A stretch of 64,000 nt of DNA from Hallerella sp963597395 (GCA_963597395.1 CAVBPX010000002.1:13715-77714), one strand, 5' to 3'. Counted from the stretch's first letter, positions 10,201 through 19,169 are shown. Notes: generated by a model from the letters alone, not told the origin. Translations and numbers: made by a program.

Positions 10201-11343
10201 GCCGTCATTACCAAAGTACGTGTCGCGGAGAAGCGCATCCTTTTCGGTGCGGACATAGCGCAAAACGGAAAGTTCCTTTCCCGAAGACCCCGCGGAGAGT
10301 TCCGAGAGCCTCGCGCCCGTTCCCGAAGGAGACCATCCCAATTGAAAATACTGGTAAAAACTGTAGGGCGAGGACGAATAAAAATATTCCATGCCGGAGC
10401 CCGAAAGGCTCAAGTCCGAAAGGTCCGCACGCTTCCAAAGGGAGCTTCCATACCCGGCAAAAAATAGCGTGTCGCCGTCGTCAAACGTACCGTCGGCCGC
10501 AAGCGTTCCCGGTCCGTGGTCGCGGACGTCTATCGGAATTTCAAAGGCCCGGTTCGGAAGCGTTTCCGCGGAAGAGTGAATTACGTCGGACATCGTATCC
10601 TGCGGGGCGCCGTAAAGGCGAATCTTTTCGATGGGAATTCCTTCGCAGTCGGACGCCCGCGAAGCTTCCCGACACGCCGAATAGACTTGTGAGAACGTGA
10701 CCGCGTAAAGCCCGTCCTCCGACATGCTTCCGTTTTCCTTGTCGCCAATTAAAAAACGAGCGAGCCAGTTTACGTTCGACAAGTCCGAAGAGGCGCTTTT
10801 CCGCAAGAGTTTCGAGGCGCGGGACTTTGTGCCGAAAGAGGCGGCTCCCTTCGGATTTTTGACGTTTGAAAGAAGGCGGTTACCGGGGCGAATGTTTTCC
10901 GCCGTTCCCGAAAAGGTGACGCTCACCCGGAAATTTTTACGTACGAGGACGGAAGTGCCCGATACGCGGAGGAGCGGCACAAGGACGTCCACCGTCCAAA
11001 CGCCGTCCCAGAGTTTTGGCGAAGAAACTTCGACGGAGGCGTTCGAAAGGGAATCTTCCGCACACCATGTTTTGGGAAAACTTTCCGAAAGCGAGTCCGT
11101 AAGGCGGACGGAAGGCTTTGCGTTTGCAGGAACGGCAATCCGGTAAGAGCGATAGGGCATCTTTGACCGGTCCCTGTAAACCGCATTTTCCGGAAACATC
11201 CGATGCCCGCTTCCTTCGCACGGAACGGGCAAAACGCCGGAGACACCGTCCCTAAAAACAAACCGCGAACGGGAATCCTCGACGGTTTCGAAAGCCCACA
11301 GGGCGGAGCATATCGCCAAAACGAAAAAGAGGGCGCTTCGCAC
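7267..11343 (-). CDS. Gingipain-like C25 cysteine peptidase resembling the T9SS sortase PorU
   Basis: The product is 1358 residues. A signal peptide (MRSALFFVLAICSALWA) is followed by a long beta-rich propeptide-like region, a C25 domain at about 620-960, and a C-terminal Ig-like module. The Ig-like module contains NVPNPM, FIYNQNGRLVNRI and GLYHYIV. The catalytic dyad is visible: H869 in YFGHGSITDW and C903 in GSFSCTVARFD, 34 residues apart as in gingipains. The order VVLAGNGNFDYRG, PPFEM, LDLNVGRLP and VVSADD follows PorU-type proteins, which cleave T9SS cargo signals at the cell surface. The start codon is GTG, 3 bp after the tldD stop, with GGAGG about 10 nt upstream. PorU identity is inferred from architecture; a secreted C25 protease without a sorting role is the alternative. 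Confidence 0.85.
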   Translation of the reverse strand: MRSALFFVLAICSALWAFETVEDSRSRFVFRDGVSGVLPVPCEGSGHRMFPENAVYRDRSKMPYRSYRIAVPANAKPSVRLTDSLSESFPKTWCAEDSLSNASVEVSSPKLWDGVWTVDVLVPLLRVSGTSVLVRKNFRVSVTFSGTAENIRPGNRLLSNVKNPKGAASFGTKSRASKLLRKSASSDLSNVNWLARFLIGDKENGSMSEDGLYAVTFSQVYSACREASRASDCEGIPIEKIRLYGAPQDTMSDVIHSSAETLPNRAFEIPIDVRDHGPGTLAADGTFDDGDTLFFAGYGSSLWKRADLSDLSLSGSGMEYFYSSSPYSFYQYFQLGWSPSGTGARLSELSAGSSGKELSVLRYVRTEKDALLRDTYFGNDGGWEESTGKEWFWFWNSPNDTLEVSSASLYSIKNATLPNLQSGKAYVSLSYMPHRSTYTSSLSDGTRQEANTGLSDLDYAYRMADIRFRFDVNGSSYTDYARLLPGGNFEFETSALKASGNAFSLRMLPNGKHFDRFDGFSIAYPWNPAVENDTADWILPGRASGNIRIPVSGGENLRVLKFRNFRPEGLLSVQNGYFSDSVSANEDVRYLVYNAKAFRKPAKIESVPAKIDGVLQDISRISSKTEYLIVAPEAFQTPAVELARFRSEGKAFKSYRTSVVLAEDIYRAYSGGAADPVAIRNYLAYARSVSPNLSFVVLAGNGNFDYRGVHSGFKTNWIPPFEMENGVFEDFFAVLDSGERILGGNYDLDLNVGRLPLSSVSDFNAYNEKIEEHENVSRADNGSWRNSIVVSADDAWTGYAADLIEHTGSAEDLARSLFDRAEDENFHLDIGKIYLLDYTADGAGQKSSASTDLISRINRGSLFTIYFGHGSITDWAYEGLMKPSYISNLSNESRYTILGSFSCTVARFDTGDETSLSETFIQASRRGAIASIGATRETFGSYNRVFGKSLMQNALFPTGKTLGEAFREAKNATLYLGKSQRENNERYVLLGEPVVQMPISKLSVRLDQKIDTLRALDSMKISGTVGGISQGTLHVSILEQTYEKKLSEEPAREDSVAVLYDGAQIFSEDVDVKDGRFSVEFITPRKLAFGDTAAEIRLWASGKSTSSVGRSLVSGLAISGTSPYADSIIKNDTLPPEIRIQSCLSPASGTFFSEGETVTLASPACLSVSVTDSTAIDFREEADEGISFEVLGEAVSVAPFHPSPYLEQTSKKAVARMTFGESKYPAGLYTFKVFAHDIVGNAASRTVKVQITDGLSEGLADVFNVPNPMKRKGTTFYFKDLAVGHSANVTIFIYNQNGRLVNRIPNAVSGVTTWDGRDFYGRKLANGLYHYIVQSKVPASDGVKARTFRKKQKLVISR

Positions 11344-11346
11344 CGG

Positions 11347-12729
11347 CTACCGTCCTCCGACAAGAATGGAATCCACCTTGATGGTCGGCTGCCCGACCGT
11401 GACGGGAACGGATCCCGAAGAAGCTCCGCACACGCCGGCCGCAAGCGAAAAGTCGCTTCCGACCATCGAAATTTCGGAAAGGACACGGTCGCCCTTGCCG
11501 ATAAGGGTCGCGCCGCGCACCGGGCGTCCAATTTTTCCGTTTTCGATTTCGTAGCCTTCCTCGACCGCAAAATTGAACTCCCCCGTCGCCGGGTTTACGG
11601 ATCCGCCGGCCATTTTCGACGCATAAAGTCCGTGTTCAACGCTTTCTATCATCGAATCGAAAGAATCCTTTCCCGGTGCAATGAATGAGTTTCGCATCCG
11701 ACTGACAGGCGCATACTTGTAGGACTCCCGACGGGCGTTTCCCGTGCGGGCGACGCCCGTTTCCAAGGCGCCGACCATATCGGACATGTAGCTTTTAAGA
11801 ACGCCGTTTTCGATGAGCACGGTTCGCTCCGCGGGCATTCCCTCGTCGTCAATCGCAATGCTTCCCCAGGAGCCCGGAATCGTCCCGTCGTCGATGGCCG
11901 TAAGGCACGGTTTCGCAACGACCTGTCCGAGCTTCCCCACAAAGGGGCTCGCATTACGTCGAATCGATTCCGTTTCGAGCGGATGCCCCACCGCCTCGTG
12001 AAAAATCACGCCGCCAAACCCGGGTCCCATCACAACGGGCATCATGCCTCCCGCAATGTGGCCAGCGTCAAGCATCCGAAGGGAACGCTCCGCCGCCGAT
12101 TGCGCAAGAAAAGGCGCGTTAAAGGCTTCGAGCGATTCGTATCCGGCTAGCGCACCGGGCGCCTCCCTCGAAACGATCTTTTCGGCGCCGTCCCCGGCCG
12201 TCACGTTAATCGCAAGGCGCGTGTGCACGCGAAAATCGCTCACGTTCACGCCCGAAGAGCTGATAATGTTCACGTGCGACGAAGAATCGGAAATGCTCGC
12301 CGCCACCTGGCAAATTTTGGGCGAGACGCGGCGCGCGCTCGCATCCGCCGAATGCAAAAAGTCGAGCTTGTAGGAATTTCCGAGAAGTCCCGGGTCCAAA
12401 AATCCCGAATAGTTTACAGCCTTCAAAAGCGTTTCCGGGCTAAAATTCAAAACCTTTGGACCCGAACCCTTTTCACGGCCGAAGGCGAGCGTCCGGACCA
12501 TATTCAACAGGGCATCCCTGCTTTCGTCGCTCGTAAAGGCGTAAAGGACCTCGGTTCCGAAAAGCAGCCGGACTCCGATGCCGAATTCCGTTCCGGCCGA
12601 CGCCGTCTCGATTTGGGAATCCTTGAGCAAAAGGCTTGAAGACCGCGTTTCCTCTTCGAAAATTTCCACGTAGTCCGCGCCGAAGCCGAGGCCCGCTTCC
12701 AAAATGGAATTTGCAACGTCCCGGTTCAT
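11347..12729 (-). CDS. tldD: TldD/PmbA-family zinc metalloprotease
   Basis: TldD with its partner TldE degrades unfolded or modified peptides and matures some microcins. The 460-residue product matches TldD in length. The zinc site is HEAVGH (H244, E245, H249) inside MGPGFGGVIFHEAVGHPLE, and the C-terminal block IGKGDRVLSEISMVGSDFSLAAGVCGASSGSVPV is characteristic of the TldD rather than the TldE half. No tldE lies in the window. The start overlaps the hisF stop as ATGA, so translation is coupled. Its sandwich position between hisF and the C25 peptidase is unusual. Confidence 0.92.
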   Translation of the reverse strand: MNRDVANSILEAGLGFGADYVEIFEEETRSSSLLLKDSQIETASAGTEFGIGVRLLFGTEVLYAFTSDESRDALLNMVRTLAFGREKGSGPKVLNFSPETLLKAVNYSGFLDPGLLGNSYKLDFLHSADASARRVSPKICQVAASISDSSSHVNIISSSGVNVSDFRVHTRLAINVTAGDGAEKIVSREAPGALAGYESLEAFNAPFLAQSAAERSLRMLDAGHIAGGMMPVVMGPGFGGVIFHEAVGHPLETESIRRNASPFVGKLGQVVAKPCLTAIDDGTIPGSWGSIAIDDEGMPAERTVLIENGVLKSYMSDMVGALETGVARTGNARRESYKYAPVSRMRNSFIAPGKDSFDSMIESVEHGLYASKMAGGSVNPATGEFNFAVEEGYEIENGKIGRPVRGATLIGKGDRVLSEISMVGSDFSLAAGVCGASSGSVPVTVGQPTIKVDSILVGGR

Positions 12730-13511
12730 TGGAGAGCCGCCTTTCGCACCGGAATTTTTGCCGCATCCATCGCCCGCTTGATGTCTTCGACGGAATAGGT
12801 TCCAAAATGCACCATGCTTGCGACAAGGGCCGCATCCGCCGCGGTTTTGCGGAAAAGTTCCACAATGTGGGAAGGCTCGCCCGCTCCGCCCGACGCTATC
12901 ACGGGAATTCCGACCGCCTTCGCGACCCGGTCCGTAATTTCAAGCTCGTAGCCGTTTCGGACGCCGTCCGTGTCCATCGCGTTCAGGCATATTTCGCCCG
13001 CGCCGAGGGATTCCGCGCGTTTTGCCCATTCGACGGCGTCAAGCCCCGTCGCGGCACGACCGCCCTTGATAAAGACTTCGTAGCCGGAAGGGATTTTTTC
13101 CGAAATGCCGACGCGCTTCGCATCCATGCCGAGCACTATGCACTGGTTTCCAAAAGCCCGGGCGCCTTCCGCAATGATTTCGGGATGCAGAACGGCAAGA
13201 CTGTTCACGCTCACCTTTTCCGCACCGGAAAGAAGAACTTGATGCATATCGTCCAGGTTTCGGATGCCGCCGCCCACGGAAAACGGAATAAAGACGTTCT
13301 TTGCGATTTCCTTCACCATTTCAAGGTCGCACGGACGGTTTTCCGCGCTCGCCGTGATGTCGTAAAAGACAAGTTCGTCAACGCCTTCCGCGCTGTATTT
13401 CGCACCGAGCTCCACGGGGTCGCCAACGTCGATGTTTCCCTTGAAGCGGACGCCCTTCGTCACCTTGCGGTTCCGGACGTCCAGGCAAATGATGAGGCGC
13501 TTTGTCAGCAT
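12726..13511 (-). CDS. hisF: Imidazole glycerol phosphate synthase, cyclase subunit
   Basis: HisF uses ammonia from HisH to convert PRFAR into imidazole glycerol phosphate and AICAR in histidine synthesis. The 261-residue (beta/alpha)8 barrel starts MLTKRLIICLDV. The two catalytic aspartates fall exactly at the family positions, D11 (ICLDV) and D130 (LGMDAKR). Phosphate-binding loops SVGGGIR and ASGGAGEP are intact. The start at 13511 is chosen because homology begins there; it overlaps the hisH stop by 7 bp. Only hisF and hisH are present here; the other his genes must lie elsewhere. Confidence 0.96.
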   Translation of the reverse strand: MLTKRLIICLDVRNRKVTKGVRFKGNIDVGDPVELGAKYSAEGVDELVFYDITASAENRPCDLEMVKEIAKNVFIPFSVGGGIRNLDDMHQVLLSGAEKVSVNSLAVLHPEIIAEGARAFGNQCIVLGMDAKRVGISEKIPSGYEVFIKGGRAATGLDAVEWAKRAESLGAGEICLNAMDTDGVRNGYELEITDRVAKAVGIPVIASGGAGEPSHIVELFRKTAADAALVASMVHFGTYSVEDIKRAMDAAKIPVRKAALQ

Positions 13512-14131
13512 AGACCGCTCCACGCGCTGAAGTTCCTTAACACCCGAAGCCCGATGTCGCCGCTCTTTTCCAGGTGGAACTGCGTCGCGACCAGGTTCTC
13601 GCGAAAGACCGCCGACACAAAGGTTTGCGACCCGAATGTCGTCTTCGCCAGGGCGTTTTCGGGCAAAATCGCATCGGGATGAAAGGAGTGCACAAAGTAA
13701 AAGTCGCTTCCGGACGGAACGCCTTCGAAAATCGGATGGGGCTTCAAAAATTCCACCTGGTTCCATCCCATTTCCGGAATCTTTATCCCGGGCTCTTCCC
13801 GAAAGCGGACTGCCCGCCCTTCAATCAGCCCGAGACACTCGACTCCGCCGTTTTCCTCGCTTGATTTCAAAACGATCTGGCATCCGATGCAAATGCCGAG
13901 GACCGGGCGTTTCCGCTCGATGACCCGAACTATCGCGCTTCCGATTCCCGTTTTTTCAAGCGTTTCCATTGCGGAGCGGGCGGCACCCACCCCCGGAAAC
14001 ACGAGACGGTCCGCCGAAGAAATTTCGGACGGGTCGCTCGAAGCCTTGACGGAAATGCCCAAATGTTCAAACGCGTTCAAAACCGAAGTGAGGTTTCCCG
14101 CATGATAATCGACAACGATAAAGCGTTCCAT
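13505..14131 (-). CDS. hisH: Imidazole glycerol phosphate synthase, glutamine amidotransferase subunit
   Basis: HisH hydrolyses glutamine and channels ammonia to HisF. The 208-residue class I amidotransferase has its nucleophile C81 in LGICIGCQ and the H186/E188 pair in TQFHLEKSG, giving a complete triad. VDYHAGNL at the N-terminus is the usual opening. Two positions differ from the commonest forms (Ile-Gly-Cys after the nucleophile, Leu between His and Glu), but neither removes a catalytic residue. The start lies 13 bp after the fumarase stop, so it belongs to the same transcript. Confidence 0.95.
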   Translation of the reverse strand: MERFIVVDYHAGNLTSVLNAFEHLGISVKASSDPSEISSADRLVFPGVGAARSAMETLEKTGIGSAIVRVIERKRPVLGICIGCQIVLKSSEENGGVECLGLIEGRAVRFREEPGIKIPEMGWNQVEFLKPHPIFEGVPSGSDFYFVHSFHPDAILPENALAKTTFGSQTFVSAVFRENLVATQFHLEKSGDIGLRVLRNFSAWSGLC

Positions 14132-14144
14132 GAATTTGTCCGAA

Positions 14145-15782
14145 TCAGATCAGGCCTTCAAAGAAGTTGTTACCCTTGTCATCGACGAGGATAAACGCCG
14201 GGAAGTCCTTGATGGTAATTTTCCGGATGGCTTCCATGCCGAGTTCCGGGAATGCGACGATGTCATTCGAAAGGATATTCTGTTCGGCGAGAATCGCCGC
14301 CGGACCTCCGATCGATCCGAGGAAGAATCCGCCGTACTTTTTGCAGGCTTCCGTCACCTGTTCGGAGCGGTTTCCCTTGGCGACCATGATCATCGAGGCT
14401 CCCTTGGACTGGAAGCGCATCACGTAGGGATCCATGCGGTTCGCGGTCGTCGGACCGAAACTTCCGGTGGGCATTCCGGCCGGGGTCTTCGCCGGTCCCG
14501 CGTAATAAATCGGATGGTCGGAGACGGCGCGGATAACGGTCTTTTCCATGTCGGAAAGAGCCTCGCCGCGTTCTTCCTTGTCAAAAATTTCGGCAATCTT
14601 CGCATGGGCCATGTCGCGGGCGACAATCATCGTTCCGCGAAGGTTCAGACGCGTCTTGACCGGATATTTCGAAAGTTCCGCGAGGACCTCGCCCATCGGA
14701 CGGTCCAGGTCGATTTCTACCGGCGGCGCCATTTTCACGACATTTCCTTCGGGGATGTACTTTTCCGGATGATGTTCCATTTTTTCGAGCCAAAGACCGT
14801 TCTCGTCGATTTTCGCCTTGATGTTCCGGTCCGCGGAGCAGGAAACGCCGATGGAAACCGGGCAGCTCGCCGCATGGCGCGGGCAGCGGATGACGCGGAC
14901 GTCGTGCACAAAGTACTTGCCGCCGAACTGCGCACCGATTCCCGTCTTTTGGCAAATGTGCAAGACCTTTTCTTCCATTTCGAGGTCGCGGAACATGCGG
15001 CCGCCCTCGCTTCCGCTCGTCGGAATGTCGTCAAGATATCCGCAGCTTGCGAGCTTGACCGTGTGCGTGTTCATTTCGGCAGAGGTTCCGCCGATGACGA
15101 TGGCAAGGTGGTAGGGCGGGCACGCCGCGGTGCCGAGCGTCTTGACCTTTTCGGCGATAAACTTTTCGAGGGACTTCGGGTTGAGGAGCGCCTTTGTCAT
15201 CGGCCAGTAATACGTCTTGTTCGCGGATCCGCCGCCTTTCGCGACAAAGAGGAACTTCATTTCCGCGCCTTCCTCGGCGTGGATGTCTATTTGCGCAGGG
15301 AGGTTGCACGCCGTATTCTTCTCTTCGTACATGGAGAGCGGGGCTATTTGGCTGTAGCGCAAATTCAGGTTCGTGTAGGCGTTGTAGATGCCTTCCGAAA
15401 TGGCTTCAAAGTCATCGACGCCGGTCCACACCTGCTGACCCTTATGAACGACCGCAATCGCGGTTCCCGTGTCCTGGCAGAACGGAAGGACTCCCTTGGA
15501 GGCGACCACGGCATTTTTCAAAAGCGTGAGCGCGACGAACTTGTCGTTATCGCTCGCTTCGGGATCCTGGAGAATTTTGGCGACTTTCGCCGTGTGGGCG
15601 GGACGCAAGCGGAAGCTGACCTCGCCGAAAGCGGACTCGGCAATTTTCGTCAGGGCCTCTTTCGACACCTTGAGAATCTTTTTGCCTTCAAATTCCGCAA
15701 CGGAAACGCCCTCTTTTCCGAGGTTGACGTATTCCGTCGTATCTTCGCCGTGTTGGACGGTCGGTTCGTAATGAAATGCCAT
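14145..15782 (-). CDS. Class I (iron-sulfur) fumarate hydratase
   Basis: This enzyme interconverts malate and fumarate. In a succinate-forming anaerobe it would run toward fumarate, feeding fumarate reductase. The 545-residue product has both domains of the 4Fe-4S class in one chain. Candidate cluster cysteines lie in PFCQDTGTAI, AACPPYHLAI and VSCSADRNIK, and the C-terminal block KTPAGMPTGSFGPTTANRMD is typical. The start at 15782 (MAFHYEPTVQ) is preferred because homology begins there and AGAGGC lies just upstream. It is the first gene of the operon with hisH, hisF, tldD and the C25 peptidase. The class II FumC family is excluded by the motifs. Confidence 0.94.
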   Translation of the reverse strand: MAFHYEPTVQHGEDTTEYVNLGKEGVSVAEFEGKKILKVSKEALTKIAESAFGEVSFRLRPAHTAKVAKILQDPEASDNDKFVALTLLKNAVVASKGVLPFCQDTGTAIAVVHKGQQVWTGVDDFEAISEGIYNAYTNLNLRYSQIAPLSMYEEKNTACNLPAQIDIHAEEGAEMKFLFVAKGGGSANKTYYWPMTKALLNPKSLEKFIAEKVKTLGTAACPPYHLAIVIGGTSAEMNTHTVKLASCGYLDDIPTSGSEGGRMFRDLEMEEKVLHICQKTGIGAQFGGKYFVHDVRVIRCPRHAASCPVSIGVSCSADRNIKAKIDENGLWLEKMEHHPEKYIPEGNVVKMAPPVEIDLDRPMGEVLAELSKYPVKTRLNLRGTMIVARDMAHAKIAEIFDKEERGEALSDMEKTVIRAVSDHPIYYAGPAKTPAGMPTGSFGPTTANRMDPYVMRFQSKGASMIMVAKGNRSEQVTEACKKYGGFFLGSIGGPAAILAEQNILSNDIVAFPELGMEAIRKITIKDFPAFILVDDKGNNFFEGLI

Positions 15783-15932
15783 AGAAAGCCTCTTTTTTGG
15801 AAATGAGTCCCCAAGAAAATAGAATTTTCGCGCTTTTCTGAAAATCTTTTTACCACATTTCGACGACAAGAGTTATTTTTCTACCGACACCGGCAGACAA
15901 CCCTGCCATGACTTTTTAACGAGGACATCAAA

Positions 15933-16655
15933 ATGAAACTGACCAAGACTCTTTTCTCCGCGCTTTTGCTCACCGCATTCGCCTTTGCAGCCGACGAGGC
16001 AAAACCGGTTCCGGCAGCCGCCGCACAGGCGGAAGTCGCAAAGGCCGCAGCGGCGCCCGCGCCGAAGCAGGACACGGCAAAGGTTGAACAGGCGAAGGCC
16101 GAACAGGCAAAGACGGAAGCCGTCAAGGCCGACACGGCAAAGGCCGCAGCGCCCGCTCAGACCGAACAGGCAAAGACGGAAGCAAAGACCGAAGTCAAGA
16201 CGGATTCCACGGCAAGCGCTCCGGCAGCGGACACGGCCAAATCGGCTGAAGCCACCCCGGCGGACACCGCAAAGGCGGCCGAACCCGTAGCGGCGGCCCC
16301 CGCCGACTCTACCGCCAAGGCCGACACCGCGAAAGTTGCCGCAGCCGATACCGCAAACGCCGTAGCCGCTCCGGCCGACACCGCGAAGGCCCCGGCAGAC
16401 ACGTCCGAAGTGCTCGAAGCGAAGGCCGCCCCGGCGGACACCGCAAAGGCCGACACCACGGCAAGCGTCCCGGCCGACACCGCAAAGGTTGCCGCAACCG
16501 ACACCGCAAAGACCGAAGCTCCGGCAGCCGAACCCAAGTCCGAAGAATCCCGCACCGCCGGCCAGACCATTATGGAGAACCCGCTCGAATTCATCATCGT
16601 GAGCGCGGCCTTCATCGCAAGCGTCCTCGTCATCATCTTCACGGGCAAGGACTGA
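15933..16655 (+). CDS. Ala/Asp/Thr/Lys-repeat exported protein with C-terminal TM anchor
   Basis: The product is 240 residues. A signal peptide ends TAFAFA/ADEA. Most of the protein is low-complexity sequence built from variants of A-D-T-A-K (with Pro, Glu and Val), followed by a single C-terminal membrane segment (EFIIVSAAFIASVLVIIFTGKD). This would give an extended periplasmic linker tethered at its C-terminus. The same repeat forms the N-terminal part of the outer-membrane barrel protein at 58463-60037. Function is unknown; a spacer between membranes is a guess. A GAGG ribosome site precedes the ATG. Confidence 0.75.
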   Translation: MKLTKTLFSALLLTAFAFAADEAKPVPAAAAQAEVAKAAAAPAPKQDTAKVEQAKAEQAKTEAVKADTAKAAAPAQTEQAKTEAKTEVKTDSTASAPAADTAKSAEATPADTAKAAEPVAAAPADSTAKADTAKVAAADTANAVAAPADTAKAPADTSEVLEAKAAPADTAKADTTASVPADTAKVAATDTAKTEAPAAEPKSEESRTAGQTIMENPLEFIIVSAAFIASVLVIIFTGKD

Positions 16656-16687
16656 TAAGGGCGCCGACTATTTTTAAGTGAGACCCA

Positions 16688-16720
16688 AAGCCACTCCGCA
16701 AACGGAGCGGCTTTTTTTTG
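16688..16720 (+). terminator. Rho-independent terminator
   Basis: GCC-AC-TCCG and CGGA-GC-GGC form a stem with loop CAAA, followed by eight T. The T-run abuts TATATT (16721-16726), a plausible -10 box for the lemA gene. Confidence 0.85.
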
Positions 16721-16754
16721 TATATTCAAAAGGACCGATAGGAGGTTAAGCATT

Positions 16755-17417
16755 ATGGCAAACGAACTCGACGAAATGACCGGAAACGTCAACCCGAACG
16801 GCCGGGACGTAAACGTCATCGAAAAACAGATTCCGGTCCGCGTAGGCGCAGGCTCGCTCCTTTTTGAAATTCTCCTGTGGATTTGCGGAATCTTGCCGGG
16901 CGTCATCTTCCTCTTTATGAAAATAGGCGCCAAGAACTATTTTCGCCAGCTCGAACAAAAAATCCAGGCCGACGCCTCCACAATCGACAATTACCTGGAG
17001 CAGCGGGTTCAAATTCTCCAGAACGTCGCCCCTCTCGTAAACAAGGCGATAGACCTTGACAAGGACGTGATGAAGTCCGTGGCGGCGTTCCGCGGAGGAC
17101 ATCTTTCCGAAGAGACCCGCAACACCGTTTCCCGCGACATCGACCGGAGCTTCGGACGGCTCTTTCCGCAAGTGGAAGCCTACCCCGAACTGAAGGCCCA
17201 CGCGACAATCGCCGACGCCATGCAGCAAAACAGCTACCTCCAGCGCGAAATCACCGCGGCCCGGAGCCTCTACAACGACACGGTCAACCAGTGGAACACC
17301 GATATTTTCGCGTGGCCCACCAAGATGATAGTCGCGGCCCGCGCAGGATATACGACCCGCATTCCGTTTACGGCATCCGCCGAAGTCAAGGCCCGCGCCC
17401 GCGAAACCTTCTTCTAG
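16755..17417 (+). CDS. LemA-family membrane protein
   Basis: The product is 220 residues. One N-terminal membrane helix (LLFEILLWICGILPGVIFLFM) precedes a long four-helix-type domain. The family signature is clear: YPELKA, LQREITAARSLYNDTVNQWN, then a Phe/Pro-rich end. LemA proteins are widespread envelope proteins without an agreed biochemical role. The ribosome site AGGAGGT lies 16739-16745. The gene is followed after 27 bp by a large two-TM protein; LemA genes often sit next to such partners, so a joint envelope function is likely. Confidence 0.9.
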   Translation: MANELDEMTGNVNPNGRDVNVIEKQIPVRVGAGSLLFEILLWICGILPGVIFLFMKIGAKNYFRQLEQKIQADASTIDNYLEQRVQILQNVAPLVNKAIDLDKDVMKSVAAFRGGHLSEETRNTVSRDIDRSFGRLFPQVEAYPELKAHATIADAMQQNSYLQREITAARSLYNDTVNQWNTDIFAWPTKMIVAARAGYTTRIPFTASAEVKARARETFF

Positions 17418-17444
17418 CCGGGCGTTTCGGCCCTCGGAAGTTCC

Positions 17445-19154
17445 GTGGAAGACGTCATCTACGATCCGCTTGAACGCTACAAAAGCGTCTATCGGGACGC
17501 GTTCTACAAAAACGCGGTAGAAACCTTTGACGCTCTGGCCCAAAAGGCGGGTATCGACAAGGAAAGGAATAAGGCCCTTTGCGCGGAAATCGAGAACATT
17601 TCGATCTCCCGCGATAAACTTTCCGGTTCAAGAAAATTCTTTTCAGTGCTTCGCATTCTCGCCTGTATTTGCGCAGCGCTTCTTTTCGCAGGACCGCTTC
17701 TATTCGAATGCACGGAAAAGGCGCCCGTGTGCTGGGGCGGTTCGGGAGTTCTCCTCGTTTGCATTTTTGCTCTTTTGGGGCCAAAGATTCGAAAGCTCGA
17801 CGAAGAAATTTCGAACTTCGACTATCAGATTCAAAAGAAAAAGGAAGAGGCCCTTGAACAGATGGAGCCTCTCAACGCCCTGTTTTACTGGGACATTCCG
17901 CCAAGGCTCATCGAAAAGACCGTCCCGAAGCTCCACTTCGACACGTTCTTTACCGAATCCCGGCTCGCGGAGCTGCAAAGCGATTTCGGCTACGACGGCT
18001 CGTTTAACGAAGACGCCTCCGTTCTCTTTTCGATTAGCGGGGAAATCAGCGGCAACCCCTTTGTCGTCGCAAACACCAAGAACTTTCAAATGGGCGAAAA
18101 AATCTACACGGGCTACAGGACCATCCACTGGAGCGAAACGGTCATCGGGGCCGACGGCAAGCGTCACCGGGTCCTTCGAAGCCAGACCCTTTCCGCAAGC
18201 GTCACCAAACCATGTCCCGTCTATACAAAGCTCGCCTTTGTGCTCTACGGAAACGATGCCGCGCCGCATCTCCGCTTTACGCGAAAGCCCTCGCATCTTG
18301 TCGAAGAAGGCTTTTTGCAGAACTTTCGCCGCAAGCGAAAACTCCGCGAACTGAAAAAATTTTCGCGCAACCTGAAGGACAGCTCCCAATACACGCTCAT
18401 GGGAAACGAGGAATTCGAAACGCTTTTCGAAACGAAGGACCGAAACGACGAAGTGGAATACAGGATCCTCTTTACGGCACTCGCCCAGCACCAGATGCTC
18501 TCGCTCATCAAGGAACGCGATGACGCCTACGGTGACGATTTCACGTTTGTCAAGGACAAAAAAATAAACGTCATCATCCCCGGCCACCTAAACAATTTCG
18601 ACCTGAACACGGACCCCGCGAACTTTATGCACTACGACTACGAAAAAGCGCGAAGAAACTTTATTCAGGCAAACAGGGAATATTTCCGGGCCGTCTATTT
18701 TTCAATGGCTCCCCTGCTTTCGATTCCGCTCTACCAGCAGATGCGCTCGCAAAAGACCCTCTACGGAGAAAACGCCGAGCGTTCCTCCTTTTGGGAATGG
18801 GAATCCATCGCGAACTTCTACGGCGAAGAAAGGTTTCGCCATCCGAAATGCGCAACGGAATGCATTCTGAAGACGCGGAAAAAAGACTTTACGCCCGACG
18901 GAAAATCCCGGATAGACGTCACCGCCTACGGATACGCTTCCACGCGTCGCATCGACTACGTTCCGGTCCCGGGCGGAGACGGGCGCATGCACAACGTTCC
19001 CGTGGAATGGAACGAATACAGCCCGGTGGAGCGGACGAGCGAGATTCGGATAGACGAAGCACACATTCCCGACATGGAACTTTTGAAAAAGCGGATATCC
19101 GAAAGGAAAGGCGGCGAAATCTATCGGCGCGGCATCTTTTCGGTTTTCCGCTAA
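17445..19154 (+). CDS. LemA-associated two-TM protein, unknown function
   Basis: The product is 569 residues and starts with GTG. A soluble helical N-terminus is followed by two membrane helices at about residues 65-110 (ILACICAALLFAGPLLF; VLLVCIFALLGP). Then come a coiled-coil-like stretch (LDEEISNFDYQIQKKKEEALEQM) and a large cytosolic domain of about 430 residues. The architecture (two TM helices plus a large mixed domain next to LemA) is known from uncharacterised LemA neighbours. I see no catalytic motif. It is convergent with the GH9 gene, with only 15 bp between the stops. Confidence 0.75.
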   Translation: MEDVIYDPLERYKSVYRDAFYKNAVETFDALAQKAGIDKERNKALCAEIENISISRDKLSGSRKFFSVLRILACICAALLFAGPLLFECTEKAPVCWGGSGVLLVCIFALLGPKIRKLDEEISNFDYQIQKKKEEALEQMEPLNALFYWDIPPRLIEKTVPKLHFDTFFTESRLAELQSDFGYDGSFNEDASVLFSISGEISGNPFVVANTKNFQMGEKIYTGYRTIHWSETVIGADGKRHRVLRSQTLSASVTKPCPVYTKLAFVLYGNDAAPHLRFTRKPSHLVEEGFLQNFRRKRKLRELKKFSRNLKDSSQYTLMGNEEFETLFETKDRNDEVEYRILFTALAQHQMLSLIKERDDAYGDDFTFVKDKKINVIIPGHLNNFDLNTDPANFMHYDYEKARRNFIQANREYFRAVYFSMAPLLSIPLYQQMRSQKTLYGENAERSSFWEWESIANFYGEERFRHPKCATECILKTRKKDFTPDGKSRIDVTAYGYASTRRIDYVPVPGGDGRMHNVPVEWNEYSPVERTSEIRIDEAHIPDMELLKKRISERKGGEIYRRGIFSVFR

Positions 19155-19169
19155 GAGCCTCCGAAAATT

